DNA of 64,000 nucleotides from NCBI RefSeq assembly GCF_900100705.1, contig NZ_FNCH01000003.1, positions 124,001 to 188,000 of the forward strand, given 5' to 3'. Shown here in pieces: positions 1-8,495 of this stretch. The notes below the pieces were generated by a model, which saw nothing but the letters and a program-made list of their open reading frames with translations, ran no database searches and was not told where the DNA came from. The position numbers and the translations under genes are program-made. The stretch comes from Pedobacter terrae (GTDB lineage: Bacteria; Bacteroidota; Bacteroidia; Sphingobacteriales; Sphingobacteriaceae). The number at the start of each line of letters is the position of its first letter. The first letter of the stretch is position 1.

Positions 1-1
1 T

Positions 2-1090
2 GACCAACTTAATACCGTATCTACCAAGGTGCAAAATGAAAAAATTGTTCAAAGTGGAACATGGTATGCTGAAGAGTTTGAATTGGCTTATGACCCCATG
101 CTTTCCAGTACAAGCTACGTAGCAAATCAGTTGAGATGGAGCATGTACTCTACTTCTGTAAGCCAAATCACACTTAATGGCACTCAAAAAGGAACCATTG
201 ATGGCACTATCCAGACCCCAAATCCAACAGGTAGTGGTCTTTTTGGAACACTTTTAAAAGGTGCGATATCTGTTGGTGTTGGCCAATTGGGTATTTTAGC
301 TGTGGGTTCCAAGGCACTAAATAATTTTTTCTCTAAAAATTTAGGACCTTTTAAATTAGCAGATGTAAAAACAGGGGTAGAGGAGGCTGCTAAGGGAGAG
401 AATAAAAGTGGCGGTAAGAGTATTTTTAATGCGGTACTGGGGGCTATTAAAGGAGGAAGTAATGACCCTGGATTTAGTGAACAAAAAGTAAATTTAAAGC
501 TGAATACGCAAATCAATCTCAATGGTAGTATAACCCAAAGCCCGGAGGGAATGTTTAATCCTGTGGTATTCATTTCAAATACTCAAGGTTTAGAAAATAT
601 AGCTCCTGATTATATACCTAACTATCCGGCTTCGCTTGGTGTTTTTAATATCAGTAACACGCCCACTGTAAATATTTATAAGATTATCCCTCCAGTTGAG
701 GAACCATCAGATGTACCTAGTAAAATGAATACCTACATATACGGTTACGATCTTGATCAAGCATCATTTAATATTGTATTTAATCCAGCAGTTATCAATG
801 GAAACGCTAATGGAGCAACTATTCAGAATTTAAAAAAAGAAGTAGTGTTACTAAGTGTAACCGGAAGCCGTCAGCCAGCTGAGGTTGTAGGTAATAAAGA
901 ATACCTGGATGAATCAACTATAGCTTATACAAATTTTTCTTATATTTCTTTTGTTACCCCACTTAAAACATTTGAAGCGCCAGCTAATTTATACATAAGG
1001 ATATCGTTTGATGTCGTTCCAAATAATAGTAGCGCTGCAAGAACAACAATTATTAAAACCTTTTTGGCAAAACCAGTCAAGCAATACTAA
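2..1090 (+). CDS. Unidentified protein, 5'-truncated by window edge
   Basis: The reading frame is open from base 2, so the GTG at 29 is unlikely to be the true start and the N-terminus lies outside the window. About 362 residues are visible. There is a Gly-rich, hydrophobic stretch in the first third, then a beta-rich C-terminal half with many Asn, Thr and Ser. I see no catalytic motif and do not recognise the family. A hairpin with arms at 1138-1145 and 1163-1170 follows and probably ends the transcript. Downstream lies 1.2 kb of decayed DNA, so this may be the last intact gene of an accessory segment. Confidence 0.6.
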   Translation, partial: DQLNTVSTKVQNEKIVQSGTWYAEEFELAYDPMLSSTSYVANQLRWSMYSTSVSQITLNGTQKGTIDGTIQTPNPTGSGLFGTLLKGAISVGVGQLGILAVGSKALNNFFSKNLGPFKLADVKTGVEEAAKGENKSGGKSIFNAVLGAIKGGSNDPGFSEQKVNLKLNTQINLNGSITQSPEGMFNPVVFISNTQGLENIAPDYIPNYPASLGVFNISNTPTVNIYKIIPPVEEPSDVPSKMNTYIYGYDLDQASFNIVFNPAVINGNANGATIQNLKKEVVLLSVTGSRQPAEVVGNKEYLDESTIAYTNFSYISFVTPLKTFEAPANLYIRISFDVVPNNSSAARTTIIKTFLAKPVKQY

Positions 1091-1137
1091 CCAGCTTTAA
1101 TATTGTAATTTTTTTTTGATCGCATTAAAGATAAAAT

Positions 1138-1174
1138 AGCCCGTATCAATCTTTAAAGTTGCTACGGGCTTTAT
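1138..1174 (+). terminator. Hairpin terminator after the truncated first gene
   Basis: Arms AGCCCGTA and TACGGGCT are perfect 8-bp complements separated by 17 nt and followed by a short T-rich tract. It lies 48 bp after the stop codon. Confidence 0.55.
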
Positions 1175-1257
1175 ATTCAGCTAAATATCCCTTTAAATTA
1201 GGATATAAAATTTATTCTACTAACCTTGATAAATTAGTGGCCTTCCAAGAATTGTAA

Positions 1258-1383
1258 AATACCATTAATGAGGGGGATGTAAATACTTCGAAAGAAAAGA
1301 TGCTAAGTCAAAGGGGTACGGAAATTGCGTATCTCAAAGGTGATCTAAAAGGTTTAAAGGCCCAACTCAATGAAATGTTGTAG
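1258..1383 (+). pseudogene. Unidentified C-terminal gene relic
   Basis: A 41-codon open stretch without an upstream start ends at TAG 1381. It contains a helical segment (KGDLKGLKAQLNEML at the end). In the same frame just upstream, protein-like sequence VAFQEL is followed by a stop at 1255. Family not recognised; it could be chance. Confidence 0.25.
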
Positions 1384-1432
1384 TATGAGGCATGTGGACA
1401 GGCTGTAATCAGCTGAAAGTTTTGTAATAATA

Positions 1433-1790
1433 TTAATTATTTTTAGCTTGATTGTATATTGATGAGGTGAAAATTTCATTCTCAAATATGTAATTTTCTG
1501 TATTGGTAAACTTCTCAATCCTATCAATATTCATTTTCTTCTTTAAAAACTCCGGTTCATAGAATTTTCCGCTAACATTCTTTGAGTGCAAATGAGCTGA
1601 CAAAGCTACAGGTTCCTCCTACCCATCTTGGAATTAAAAGCAAAGCCATTGGTATCGTTTCAGACTCCTTGGTACATTAAAATTTGAAATACTGTCGGGT
1701 TGAAATGTCGAAAGAAGACCCGATATTTTCTGCCTTTTAGATAATAAAATTTACCGGCTGATTCTGTATCTGAAGATTTTGCTTTTTTAT
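1433..1790 (-). pseudogene. Decayed gene of unknown family, frameshifted
   Basis: On the minus strand the frame from about 1790 reads as protein (it includes KFYYLKGRKYRVFF), meets a TGA, continues as NDTNGFAFNSKMG, then needs a one-base shift and runs on as EEPVALSAHLHSKNVSGKF to a stop at 1433. The continuity of plausible protein across the breaks indicates one decayed gene of at least 115 codons. No family recognised. Confidence 0.45.
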
Positions 1791-2026
1791 CCTCACACCT
1801 ACAAATTCTTTAAATTGTTGTTTGTAAATAACACATTGGTTTCTATGAATCCTCAGGCTGTTCATTAAAATACTATCGGGGGAGGCTGAAGGTTTGTACA
1901 GTCAATCATAGAGCCTTTCAAAGATATGAAGGGATTTGACAAGTACCTTTCTGATTTAATCTTTTATCTCTTCGAGATTAATAATTATAATGCCCTTTTC
2001 AGAATAGGATGGGTTTTGTTGATTAA

Positions 2027-2200
2027 ATCACTAATTGTGTAGAGAACCGGAATATCTATGTGGATACCGACCCCTCGGGTTTCCGATTAGCCAAAGTTCT
2101 TTATTTTGAGGATCATGGCTTATTCTGGAACTATTCAAACTCATCCCTTAATGATGCGGCCTTAGCCTTAAATGCTCAAAGTACCGGAGAATTACCCTAA
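2027..2200 (+). pseudogene. Unidentified gene relic without a start codon
   Basis: A 57-codon open stretch follows a TAA at 2024 and ends at TAA 2198. It contains NIYVDTDPSGFRLAKVLYF and ends in ALNAQSTGELP. Composition is clearly protein-like (balanced charge, aromatic residues), but there is no ATG/GTG start or ribosome-binding site. Probably the tail of a deleted gene. Confidence 0.35.
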
Positions 2201-2337
2201 CCGTTCGTCTAGAAATTACAGGCGTTGGTCTAGTAGTTACTGATGCTGGTATAATACAGCGTTTTTGCCTGCAACGTTTACGGCACAACGTCGTCTTAAT
2301 AACAAAACAATAACAAAGAACTTAAAATATTAAAGAT

Positions 2338-2949
2338 ATGAAAACTTTAGCCAAAACCTTATTCGCAGCAGCATTAACAGCCGTAGTATTTACTTCATCA
2401 GCCATGGCAACTTTTGCCGCTGAGCCTGTTAAAGCAGAAATAAAAACTACTTCCTTATCCACATTCAACAGGATCTGGGTAAGCGGTAATGTAAAATTGA
2501 TCTTAACACAAGGTGAAAAACAAAACGTAGCAGGCGCAAGCAATTACGATGCTGCAAAAACATCAGTAACCACTGATGGAAAAACCTTGTTTATCAATTC
2601 AATGGAAACCAGTCAGGTAACATTAACTATTACCGTAAAAGATTTAGAAAGAATTGAAGCTTATGGTCAATCGGTTGTGGTCACCAGTAACAACTTTGAG
2701 GTAAAAAACCTGCAGTTATTTTTAAGCCAAAGTGCTACCGCAAAAATCAGAACTACAGCAGGTAGCTTATATACAGTAGTTAAAGAAGATGCGGTATTAA
2801 AGTTAAATGGTACTGCAGATCAAAGCACCATGATTGTAAGCAATAGAAAAAATGTAAAATTAGCTGACTTCGCCAGTCTTCAATCATCATCATATGCTTC
2901 TGAGGCGATCATGAAAGCAGAGCAAAATGCAATGGTTTTAGCAAAATAG
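2338..2949 (+). CDS. Secreted GIN-domain (DUF2807-like) protein
   Basis: 203 residues. A signal peptide covers residues 1-28 (hydrophobic core, cleavage near TFAAEP). The rest resembles the GIN/DUF2807 domain found in Bacteroidota: the opening FNRIWVSGNVKLILTQG is the typical entry strand, followed by repeated short beta strands as expected for a right-handed parallel helix. The molecular function of the domain is not established; it is usually exported. The gene stands alone with a terminator directly after it. The ATG at 2338 is preceded by an A-rich leader. Confidence 0.75.
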   Translation: MKTLAKTLFAAALTAVVFTSSAMATFAAEPVKAEIKTTSLSTFNRIWVSGNVKLILTQGEKQNVAGASNYDAAKTSVTTDGKTLFINSMETSQVTLTITVKDLERIEAYGQSVVVTSNNFEVKNLQLFLSQSATAKIRTTAGSLYTVVKEDAVLKLNGTADQSTMIVSNRKNVKLADFASLQSSSYASEAIMKAEQNAMVLAK

Positions 2950-2973
2950 GATCTATTCTCATTTCGATAAACA

Positions 2974-3001
2974 GAGCCACCCTATTTGGGCGGCTTTTTT
3001 T
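2974..3001 (+). terminator. Rho-independent terminator after the GIN-domain gene
   Basis: AGCCACCC pairs with GGGCGGCT (one A-C mismatch) across a short loop, followed by seven T residues. Confidence 0.7.
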
Positions 3002-3078
3002 GTTTAAGTGATCGAATTCCAGGAATATTTCTGTATTATGCGTATCATACTAATTGAATTATACCGATATAACATGTT

Positions 3079-4584
3079 ATGAAAAATACCGTAAAAGCCT
3101 ATTTGGGCAGCCTTAAGGCGACCACTCAGAAATCCTATGAATTAACTACCTGCCTGGTTTTGTTTTTTTCGGTTTTCAGTTTTAACATTAGCCTTGCGCA
3201 ATCCACCGTCGAAGACCGGATCAAACAGGTGGAGAACGGGCTTACGGAGAATATCCAGACCGGCGATTCCGCTGCTGCGAATTTGCTCGAGCGCATGAAA
3301 CATTTTAAGGTGCAGGGACTCAGCATCGCGGTAATTAAGGATTATAAGGTCGATTTTGCAAAGGGCTATGGCTTTGCAGATCCAGAAAAGAAAATCCCGG
3401 TAACCGATAAAACGCTTTTTCAGGCAGCATCTATCAGTAAATCGCTGAACAGCCTGGCCATCTTAAAGCTATTTAAAAATCGCAAGCTGGATTTATATGC
3501 AGATATTAATACTTATCTCAAAAGCTGGAAATTCCCTTACGATTCGATTTCGAAGGGAAAGAAAATCAATATGGCCAATCTGCTCAGCCATACTGCCGGC
3601 TTAAATGTGCATGGCTTTGCAGGTTATGAGGCAGGTAAGCCGCTACCTTCTGTCATTCAAATTTTAAATGGCGAATCACCGGCCAATTCAGATGCGGTAC
3701 ATTCACTTTTCCCTCCGGGCAGCCGCCAGGAATATTCCGGTGGGGGCACAACCATTTCTCAGCTGGTACTCACCGATGTTACCGGAGAAAAGTATGAAAA
3801 CTATTTAAGGGACCAGGTATTAAAACCGCTGGGCATGCTTAGCAGCACTTTTGCACATCCACCAACAGGCATCAGCCAGTCATTACTCTCCGCAGGATTC
3901 GACGGGGATGGGAAAGAGGTGAAAGGCAAATATCATATTTATCCGGAGCAGGCTGCCGCCGGTTTATGGACCAACCCTACAGACCTGGCCAAATATATCA
4001 TCGAAACCCAGCTTGCCTACCAGGGTAAATCGGCAAAGGTGCTTGATGAGGAGACAACAAAGTTACGCCTCAGTCCTTACATGAACAAAAATGGTGCTGC
4101 ATTGGGCGTTTTTGTGGAAGATTACAATGGAGTAAAATACTTTGGCCATGGTGCGGGGAATGCAGGGTTTACCGGCGGATACTATGGGAGCTTTGAGGGT
4201 GGGAATGGTCTGATAGTGATGGTTAATTCAGATAACGGAGAAATTGTTCAGGAGCTGATCAACAGCATTTCCACGGTATATGGTTTTAAGGGCTTAAGCA
4301 AAACCAAAAAAGTAACCCTCGCTGAGGTTTCTGATCAGGATCTGGATCGTTATCTGGGCAATTACCAGCTCACCCCCGAATTGGTATTAACCGTAAGCCG
4401 CGAGGGTAAAAGGGTTTTCGTACAGGCAACCGGTCAGCCCAGGATAGAGGCCTTTCCAGAAAGCAATAACAAGTTCTTTTTTAAAACGATTCAGGCCAGT
4501 ATGGAATTTGTAAAAGATCAGAATGGATTAATAAAAGAGCTGATTTTTATTCAGGGCAGAACGATTCATGCGAAAAGATTGTAA
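3079..4584 (+). CDS. Serine hydrolase, class C beta-lactamase family
   Basis: 501 residues, exported: hydrophobic segment at 22-40 with cleavage near SLAQS. The beta-lactamase/DD-peptidase fold (family S12) occupies about 50-390. The SxxK nucleophile motif is S118-I-S-K121. The second motif, usually YxN, is Y219-S-G, so the Asn is replaced by Gly. A HGAG followed by GFTGG near residue 355 matches the third HxG motif. About 110 C-terminal residues form a separate beta-rich tail as in many esterase-type members. Likely an esterase or peptidase acting on cell-wall or small ester substrates rather than a true beta-lactamase; the substrate cannot be read. Single gene. Confidence 0.85.
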   Translation: MKNTVKAYLGSLKATTQKSYELTTCLVLFFSVFSFNISLAQSTVEDRIKQVENGLTENIQTGDSAAANLLERMKHFKVQGLSIAVIKDYKVDFAKGYGFADPEKKIPVTDKTLFQAASISKSLNSLAILKLFKNRKLDLYADINTYLKSWKFPYDSISKGKKINMANLLSHTAGLNVHGFAGYEAGKPLPSVIQILNGESPANSDAVHSLFPPGSRQEYSGGGTTISQLVLTDVTGEKYENYLRDQVLKPLGMLSSTFAHPPTGISQSLLSAGFDGDGKEVKGKYHIYPEQAAAGLWTNPTDLAKYIIETQLAYQGKSAKVLDEETTKLRLSPYMNKNGAALGVFVEDYNGVKYFGHGAGNAGFTGGYYGSFEGGNGLIVMVNSDNGEIVQELINSISTVYGFKGLSKTKKVTLAEVSDQDLDRYLGNYQLTPELVLTVSREGKRVFVQATGQPRIEAFPESNNKFFFKTIQASMEFVKDQNGLIKELIFIQGRTIHAKRL

Positions 4585-4593
4585 ATCCCTTAC

Positions 4594-4800
4594 CTACCTA
4601 CGCAGGTAAAGAATTTTCATATTTATTTTTTTTAGACGAGGTCGCATATCCATATGTCCTAAATCATTAATAACCTCCACTATTAGGTTTAGAGGGGATG
4701 GTACAACGTAACCAGTATACATTTTGAAAGCATTAGCAAATGATGTAGAGCAGTTTAGCTTGAGCTGATTGGTTTGAATGCGTAGAAATGTGATGGTTTC
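4594..4800 (-). pseudogene. Possible unidentified coding relic
   Basis: On the minus strand a 68-codon stretch without start reads as protein-like sequence, including STSFANAFKMYTGYVVPS. That piece faintly recalls the end of AraC-type helix-turn-helix domains, but the match is too short to assign. The rest of the 4585-4925 gap carries the promoter of the next operon. Confidence 0.25.
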
Positions 4801-4840
4801 TTAAAATTAAATCAAAATTTTATCGCCTGTAATTTTCCCT

Positions 4841-4885
4841 TTACGGTTTTCCGTAAGGATTGCCGTTGCCGTGCTTATACTTTTG
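4841..4885 (+). promoter_or_regulatory. Regulon promoter 1 (TerD/tubulin/Hsp70 operon)
   Basis: Palindrome TTACGG-TTTT-CCGTAA at 4841-4856, then 21 bp, then TACTTTTG at 4878-4885, a full match to the Bacteroidota minus-7 box TAnnTTTG. There is no well-placed minus-33 TTTG, which suggests an activator at the palindrome. The start codon of the first operon gene is 40 nt after the box. Confidence 0.75.
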
Positions 4886-4925
4886 GTCAACTAAACCATA
4901 CTCAAAGCACTAAAATGTATAAATT

Positions 4926-6461
4926 ATGAAAACAGGCAATACCCGGAACTTTATCAGGATAATGGGATTATTGGGGCTATTTGCAATTTCAGCTTGTAAA
5001 GGTTCCGGAGAATCCCGATCAGAAGATCCCTTCGCAGCTACAAATTTCAACCCTTATGATCAGGATTTAGGAAGACGTATCCAATCGTACCATAATGCTA
5101 ATACACCAGATGAGACCAAAAAAGGTACTCCGGCACTTTATATTGATTTCTCATCTGGAATAAATAAGGCTTTTAATGATCCTACGATTAAAAGTATGAT
5201 GTCGGCCTGCTTTAACACTATTCTGGCCCAGCAGTTTGAAGTTTACAAATTAGGTTCCAACAAAATCTCATTGCTCAATGTAGCTAATACCACCGAACTG
5301 GGTCAACAGGTAAGCGACCCAAAACAATACGCCGGTATTTGGGCGCCTTTGCAATCAGCGGTAGAAAAAATTGTGGCTGGTAATAGCGATGCACTTTTGA
5401 TTACCGATTTTGAGGAATGGCAAAAAAACATGGAGGTGACCAGTACCGCCTTTTTAAAAATCCCATTCTCCAGGTGGATTGAAAAAGGAAATTCCATTCA
5501 CTTTTTTATTGCTGATTACAAAGAGGGCAAGGTGAATAAACACCTCTATTTTACCATATTCAGTTGTGCCCATCCGGATGCAGGAAGTATGATTTCAAAA
5601 CTCGAACCGAAACTTTCACCATCAACAACCAGGTTTGATTTATCGAACAGTGCTTATCAACTGTCAACCGGATATCCTTCCGAAAAATCAGGTGGTATTT
5701 TTTATGATGATGACGCGAAATCAGACAAAGCCAAAAATATACTCGATTTAAAAGAGGGTTACATTAATGGACTTAAAAACGGGTTTAACTTCGAGTTTTA
5801 TCCACTTGGATTAGATTGGAAAAGCATCGACCAACTGCACAGTACTTATGCTGGGCAAAACCAGTTTAACGATTTTTTCAGGAAACTTTTTATCGACCTC
5901 AGTAATGAAGATAGTTACACTTTTGGAAACTTCAGCGTAAAAGTTTCGGATGTAACTACTGATTTTGAAAACTTTGCAAAAGCAGATGAAGCTAAAAAAC
6001 ACAAACCCAAATTAACCAAAGGCAATAATGGCGAGGCTAAGTTTTCTGATCAGGAAAAGGATGCAATTGCACTGGCATGTTACAATACCGACGGGAAATT
6101 AAAAGAACAATGGATTTATAAAGCACAGGCCTCAAGCCCGCTCAATGAGGTTTTTACCCTTAACCAAACCCTTTTTACCAATACCAGGGCATCTAACCCA
6201 AAACACGTAGAATTTGGTGTTGCCTTCGACCCTAAATTCAGTGTAGCCAGCATCCATAATCCGGAAGGTTTGATCAGGGTAGATATTTTATCAAACACGG
6301 CCACACCAAATCTGCAGGGGGGCAAAATGGCCAAATTCGAATGGGTAAATGCTAAAAATACCGCTAATACAGCTTTGTCAGAATCTATAAAAAATACTTT
6401 ACAGGAACTTAAACCTGTAGATAAAGTAGTGTACTCGTACTACATCAAAACTAAACAGTAA
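4926..6461 (+). CDS. Lipoprotein opening the TerD/tubulin operon (degenerate VWA-like?)
   Basis: 511 residues with a lipoprotein signal: hydrophobic core GLLGLFAISAC, lipobox Cys near residue 24. After an acidic linker, ALYIDFSSGIN and later ALLITDFEEW are placed like the MIDAS strand and the TDG strand of a von Willebrand A domain, but the DxSxS and TDG motifs are degenerate, so metal binding is doubtful. The C-terminal third is beta-rich and not recognised. First gene of the operon, 27 bp before the next. Likely the surface or periplasmic sensor or adaptor of the system (inference). VWA assignment is tentative. Confidence 0.7.
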   Translation: MKTGNTRNFIRIMGLLGLFAISACKGSGESRSEDPFAATNFNPYDQDLGRRIQSYHNANTPDETKKGTPALYIDFSSGINKAFNDPTIKSMMSACFNTILAQQFEVYKLGSNKISLLNVANTTELGQQVSDPKQYAGIWAPLQSAVEKIVAGNSDALLITDFEEWQKNMEVTSTAFLKIPFSRWIEKGNSIHFFIADYKEGKVNKHLYFTIFSCAHPDAGSMISKLEPKLSPSTTRFDLSNSAYQLSTGYPSEKSGGIFYDDDAKSDKAKNILDLKEGYINGLKNGFNFEFYPLGLDWKSIDQLHSTYAGQNQFNDFFRKLFIDLSNEDSYTFGNFSVKVSDVTTDFENFAKADEAKKHKPKLTKGNNGEAKFSDQEKDAIALACYNTDGKLKEQWIYKAQASSPLNEVFTLNQTLFTNTRASNPKHVEFGVAFDPKFSVASIHNPEGLIRVDILSNTATPNLQGGKMAKFEWVNAKNTANTALSESIKNTLQELKPVDKVVYSYYIKTKQ

Positions 6462-6488
6462 TCTAAAATCATTAAAATAAATTCTAAA

Positions 6489-6827
6489 ATGGAATCAACT
6501 TCAGCTTACATTATCTCCATCATCACCGCATTAATTTTTCTACTGGTATCGGCCATCATTGCAAACGCCATTAAATTTGAAGGGGGGAGTAATCCCAAAG
6601 ATCCACAGACACGTAAAACCTGGTTTTGGGTATTGGCCATCTTAAATCCGGCAGTTTGTTTTTTACTGGGTTATTATGTATTTAAACCAGATGCAAACAT
6701 TATGGTACTGAATAACTATGTAACAGCCCTGAGTATTGGTACAGCTATCGGTTTTATACTCTACATCATCATCGGTTTTGTACTGAGCAAAATATTTGCC
6801 ACCGGAAAAATCGGACACTGGTTTTAA
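6489..6827 (+). CDS. Small three-TM membrane protein
   Basis: 112 residues with three predicted membrane helices at about 6-28, 47-66 and 80-105 and a short polar loop (EGGSNPKDPQTRK) between the first two. No enzymatic motif. It lies 27 bp after the lipoprotein and 18 bp before the tubulin-like gene, so it is very probably co-transcribed. A membrane anchor or channel component of the system is the simplest reading. Family not recognised. Confidence 0.7.
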   Translation: MESTSAYIISIITALIFLLVSAIIANAIKFEGGSNPKDPQTRKTWFWVLAILNPAVCFLLGYYVFKPDANIMVLNNYVTALSIGTAIGFILYIIIGFVLSKIFATGKIGHWF

Positions 6828-6845
6828 TCCTTAATCAAAATAGCA

Positions 6846-8489
6846 ATGGATAAATTATTCGTAATCGCCATAGGCGGTACCGGGATGCGTTGCCTGGAAG
6901 CGTTTACGCACTTGTGTGGAATCGGGATGTTCGACAATCAGGAAATCGAAATCCTCACGCTTGATACCGATCAGAACAATGGGAACAAAGGACGGGTTGA
7001 AGAACTGATCGGCCTTTACAACCGGATTAAAACAACCGGTACCAGCGTAGGCGGAACGCCAAATGCAAATACTTTCTTCTCGGCAAAACTGAATTTACAC
7101 CGGTTTTTTACCAATTATGCCGGCCCGGGAAGAGAAACCTATAAAAACATCAGCAAAATTGCAACGGGTTCGCCCGAGCAGCAGAAAGCCAATAAATTAA
7201 TCTCAGATCTGTTTTTGGATAATAGTTCGGTACAGGAATTTGCTTTAGATCATGGCTATAGGGCGCAAACCCACCTCGGTTCTATGCTAATGTACCATGG
7301 CATAGTAGAAGCCGCCCGTAATATTATTAAAGGTGCTGCAGTACAATCGCAGGAACGTGAACTGGATACTTTTATGGGCAAACTGGAAAGTGCCGGTGCA
7401 GATGCCAGGGTTTTTATTTTTGGTTCTATATTCGGCGGTACAGGTGCGTCATCTATCCCGGTAATCCCTAAAGCACTCCAGGATTTTGTAAAAATCCGTT
7501 CAAACGGCAACGCCAGTATCGATTTTGCCAAGGCCAAATTTGGTTCTACTTTATTAACAGCGTATTTTACTTTTAATAAACCAGATGATAAACAGAAAGC
7601 AAGCAAAGCCAATAGTGTAATAGCCGATTCGTCGTTTTTTCCGCTAAACAGTCAGGCAGCGCTGCAGTTTTACCAAAGTGACCCTACCGTTCAGAAATGT
7701 TATAAACTGCTTTACCATATCGGCTGGCCGGTAGAAAGTAAAAAAATTGACGGCAACAACATTTCCAATCAAACCATCACCGGTGGAAGCGAACAGAAAA
7801 ACCCCTGCCACATTACAGAATTGTTATGTGCCTGTGCCGCTTATGATTTTTTTACCCGGAAAGATGGGTTTAACAGCGCAAAGGCTGATTACCTCTATAA
7901 AGCAGTAGAATTTAAAGATAATTCGTTCAATTTCTCGTTTGACGACTTTATAGGAAATGAAAATAAATCAGGAGAAATATTTGTAAATAAACTGGGTGCT
8001 TTTTTCTCCCTGGCACATATTTCATTAACCAAAAACGGTGGTGCTTTTGATGATGCCGGCATAAAAGGTTTCATTAAACAATGCGAGAACCAAAAACTCA
8101 ACCAGTACAGTACCATTACCGATGCAGAGTGCAAAGACATCAACGAATACTTTAAACTCTTCGCCTATACATTTAAAGATGCCAAATTTATACCCGGCTG
8201 GCTTTACCAGGTGAGGAATTCCGTTGCCCCGGGCAGGTTCCTCTTTGATAGCAAGGCATTCCCTGATAACCCTACTGAACTAAAAAAACTGGATGTCGGC
8301 ACCATTTTCCTGGATGAGAAACACCATTGGAGTAAAGGCGGGCTTTTTAGAGACCGTTATGACGTTTTTGTTGAAAAACTAATCAACACCAGCCCGAAAG
8401 ATGAGCAGAAAGTAAATACAACCAAAGAGAAATTCCTCGCGCATATTTTTAACGCACTTACCATTTCACAAAACTTCGATATAAACTAA
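6846..8489 (+). CDS. Tubulin/FtsZ-like GTPase (Tubulin_2-type)
   Basis: 547 residues. The N-terminal strand and glycine loop FVIAIGGTGMR (5-15) matches the first nucleotide-contact loop of the tubulin/FtsZ superfamily. LTLDTDQNN (37-45) fits the ribose-contact region. FGSIFGGTGASSIP (192-205) is the tubulin signature (GGGTGTG-type), with Ser-Ser replacing the last glycines. AQTHLGSM (140-147) is typical of the prokaryotic tubulin-like family often met next to Hsp70-like and VWA proteins. Predicted cytosolic, possibly filament-forming. The 300-residue C-terminal part is not recognised. Only 6 bp separate it from the Hsp70-like gene, which points to translational coupling and a joint complex. 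Confidence 0.85.
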   Translation: MDKLFVIAIGGTGMRCLEAFTHLCGIGMFDNQEIEILTLDTDQNNGNKGRVEELIGLYNRIKTTGTSVGGTPNANTFFSAKLNLHRFFTNYAGPGRETYKNISKIATGSPEQQKANKLISDLFLDNSSVQEFALDHGYRAQTHLGSMLMYHGIVEAARNIIKGAAVQSQERELDTFMGKLESAGADARVFIFGSIFGGTGASSIPVIPKALQDFVKIRSNGNASIDFAKAKFGSTLLTAYFTFNKPDDKQKASKANSVIADSSFFPLNSQAALQFYQSDPTVQKCYKLLYHIGWPVESKKIDGNNISNQTITGGSEQKNPCHITELLCACAAYDFFTRKDGFNSAKADYLYKAVEFKDNSFNFSFDDFIGNENKSGEIFVNKLGAFFSLAHISLTKNGGAFDDAGIKGFIKQCENQKLNQYSTITDAECKDINEYFKLFAYTFKDAKFIPGWLYQVRNSVAPGRFLFDSKAFPDNPTELKKLDVGTIFLDEKHHWSKGGLFRDRYDVFVEKLINTSPKDEQKVNTTKEKFLAHIFNALTISQNFDIN

Positions 8490-8495
8490 AGCACC

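Larger units (their letters stand above)
1091..2337. other. Gene graveyard: intergenic region with coding relics
   Basis: No intact gene of normal length is present in these 1.25 kb. After the terminator there are at least three stretches that translate like real protein but lack start codons or are broken (1258-1383 plus, 1433-1790 minus, 2027-2200 plus). They are listed separately. This pattern fits successive gene decay. Confidence 0.6.

Noticed and set aside
184..573. Minus-strand gene overlapping the first gene
   Set aside because: Complementary shadow of a clearly coding plus-strand frame; Pro/Leu-rich translation without domain features.
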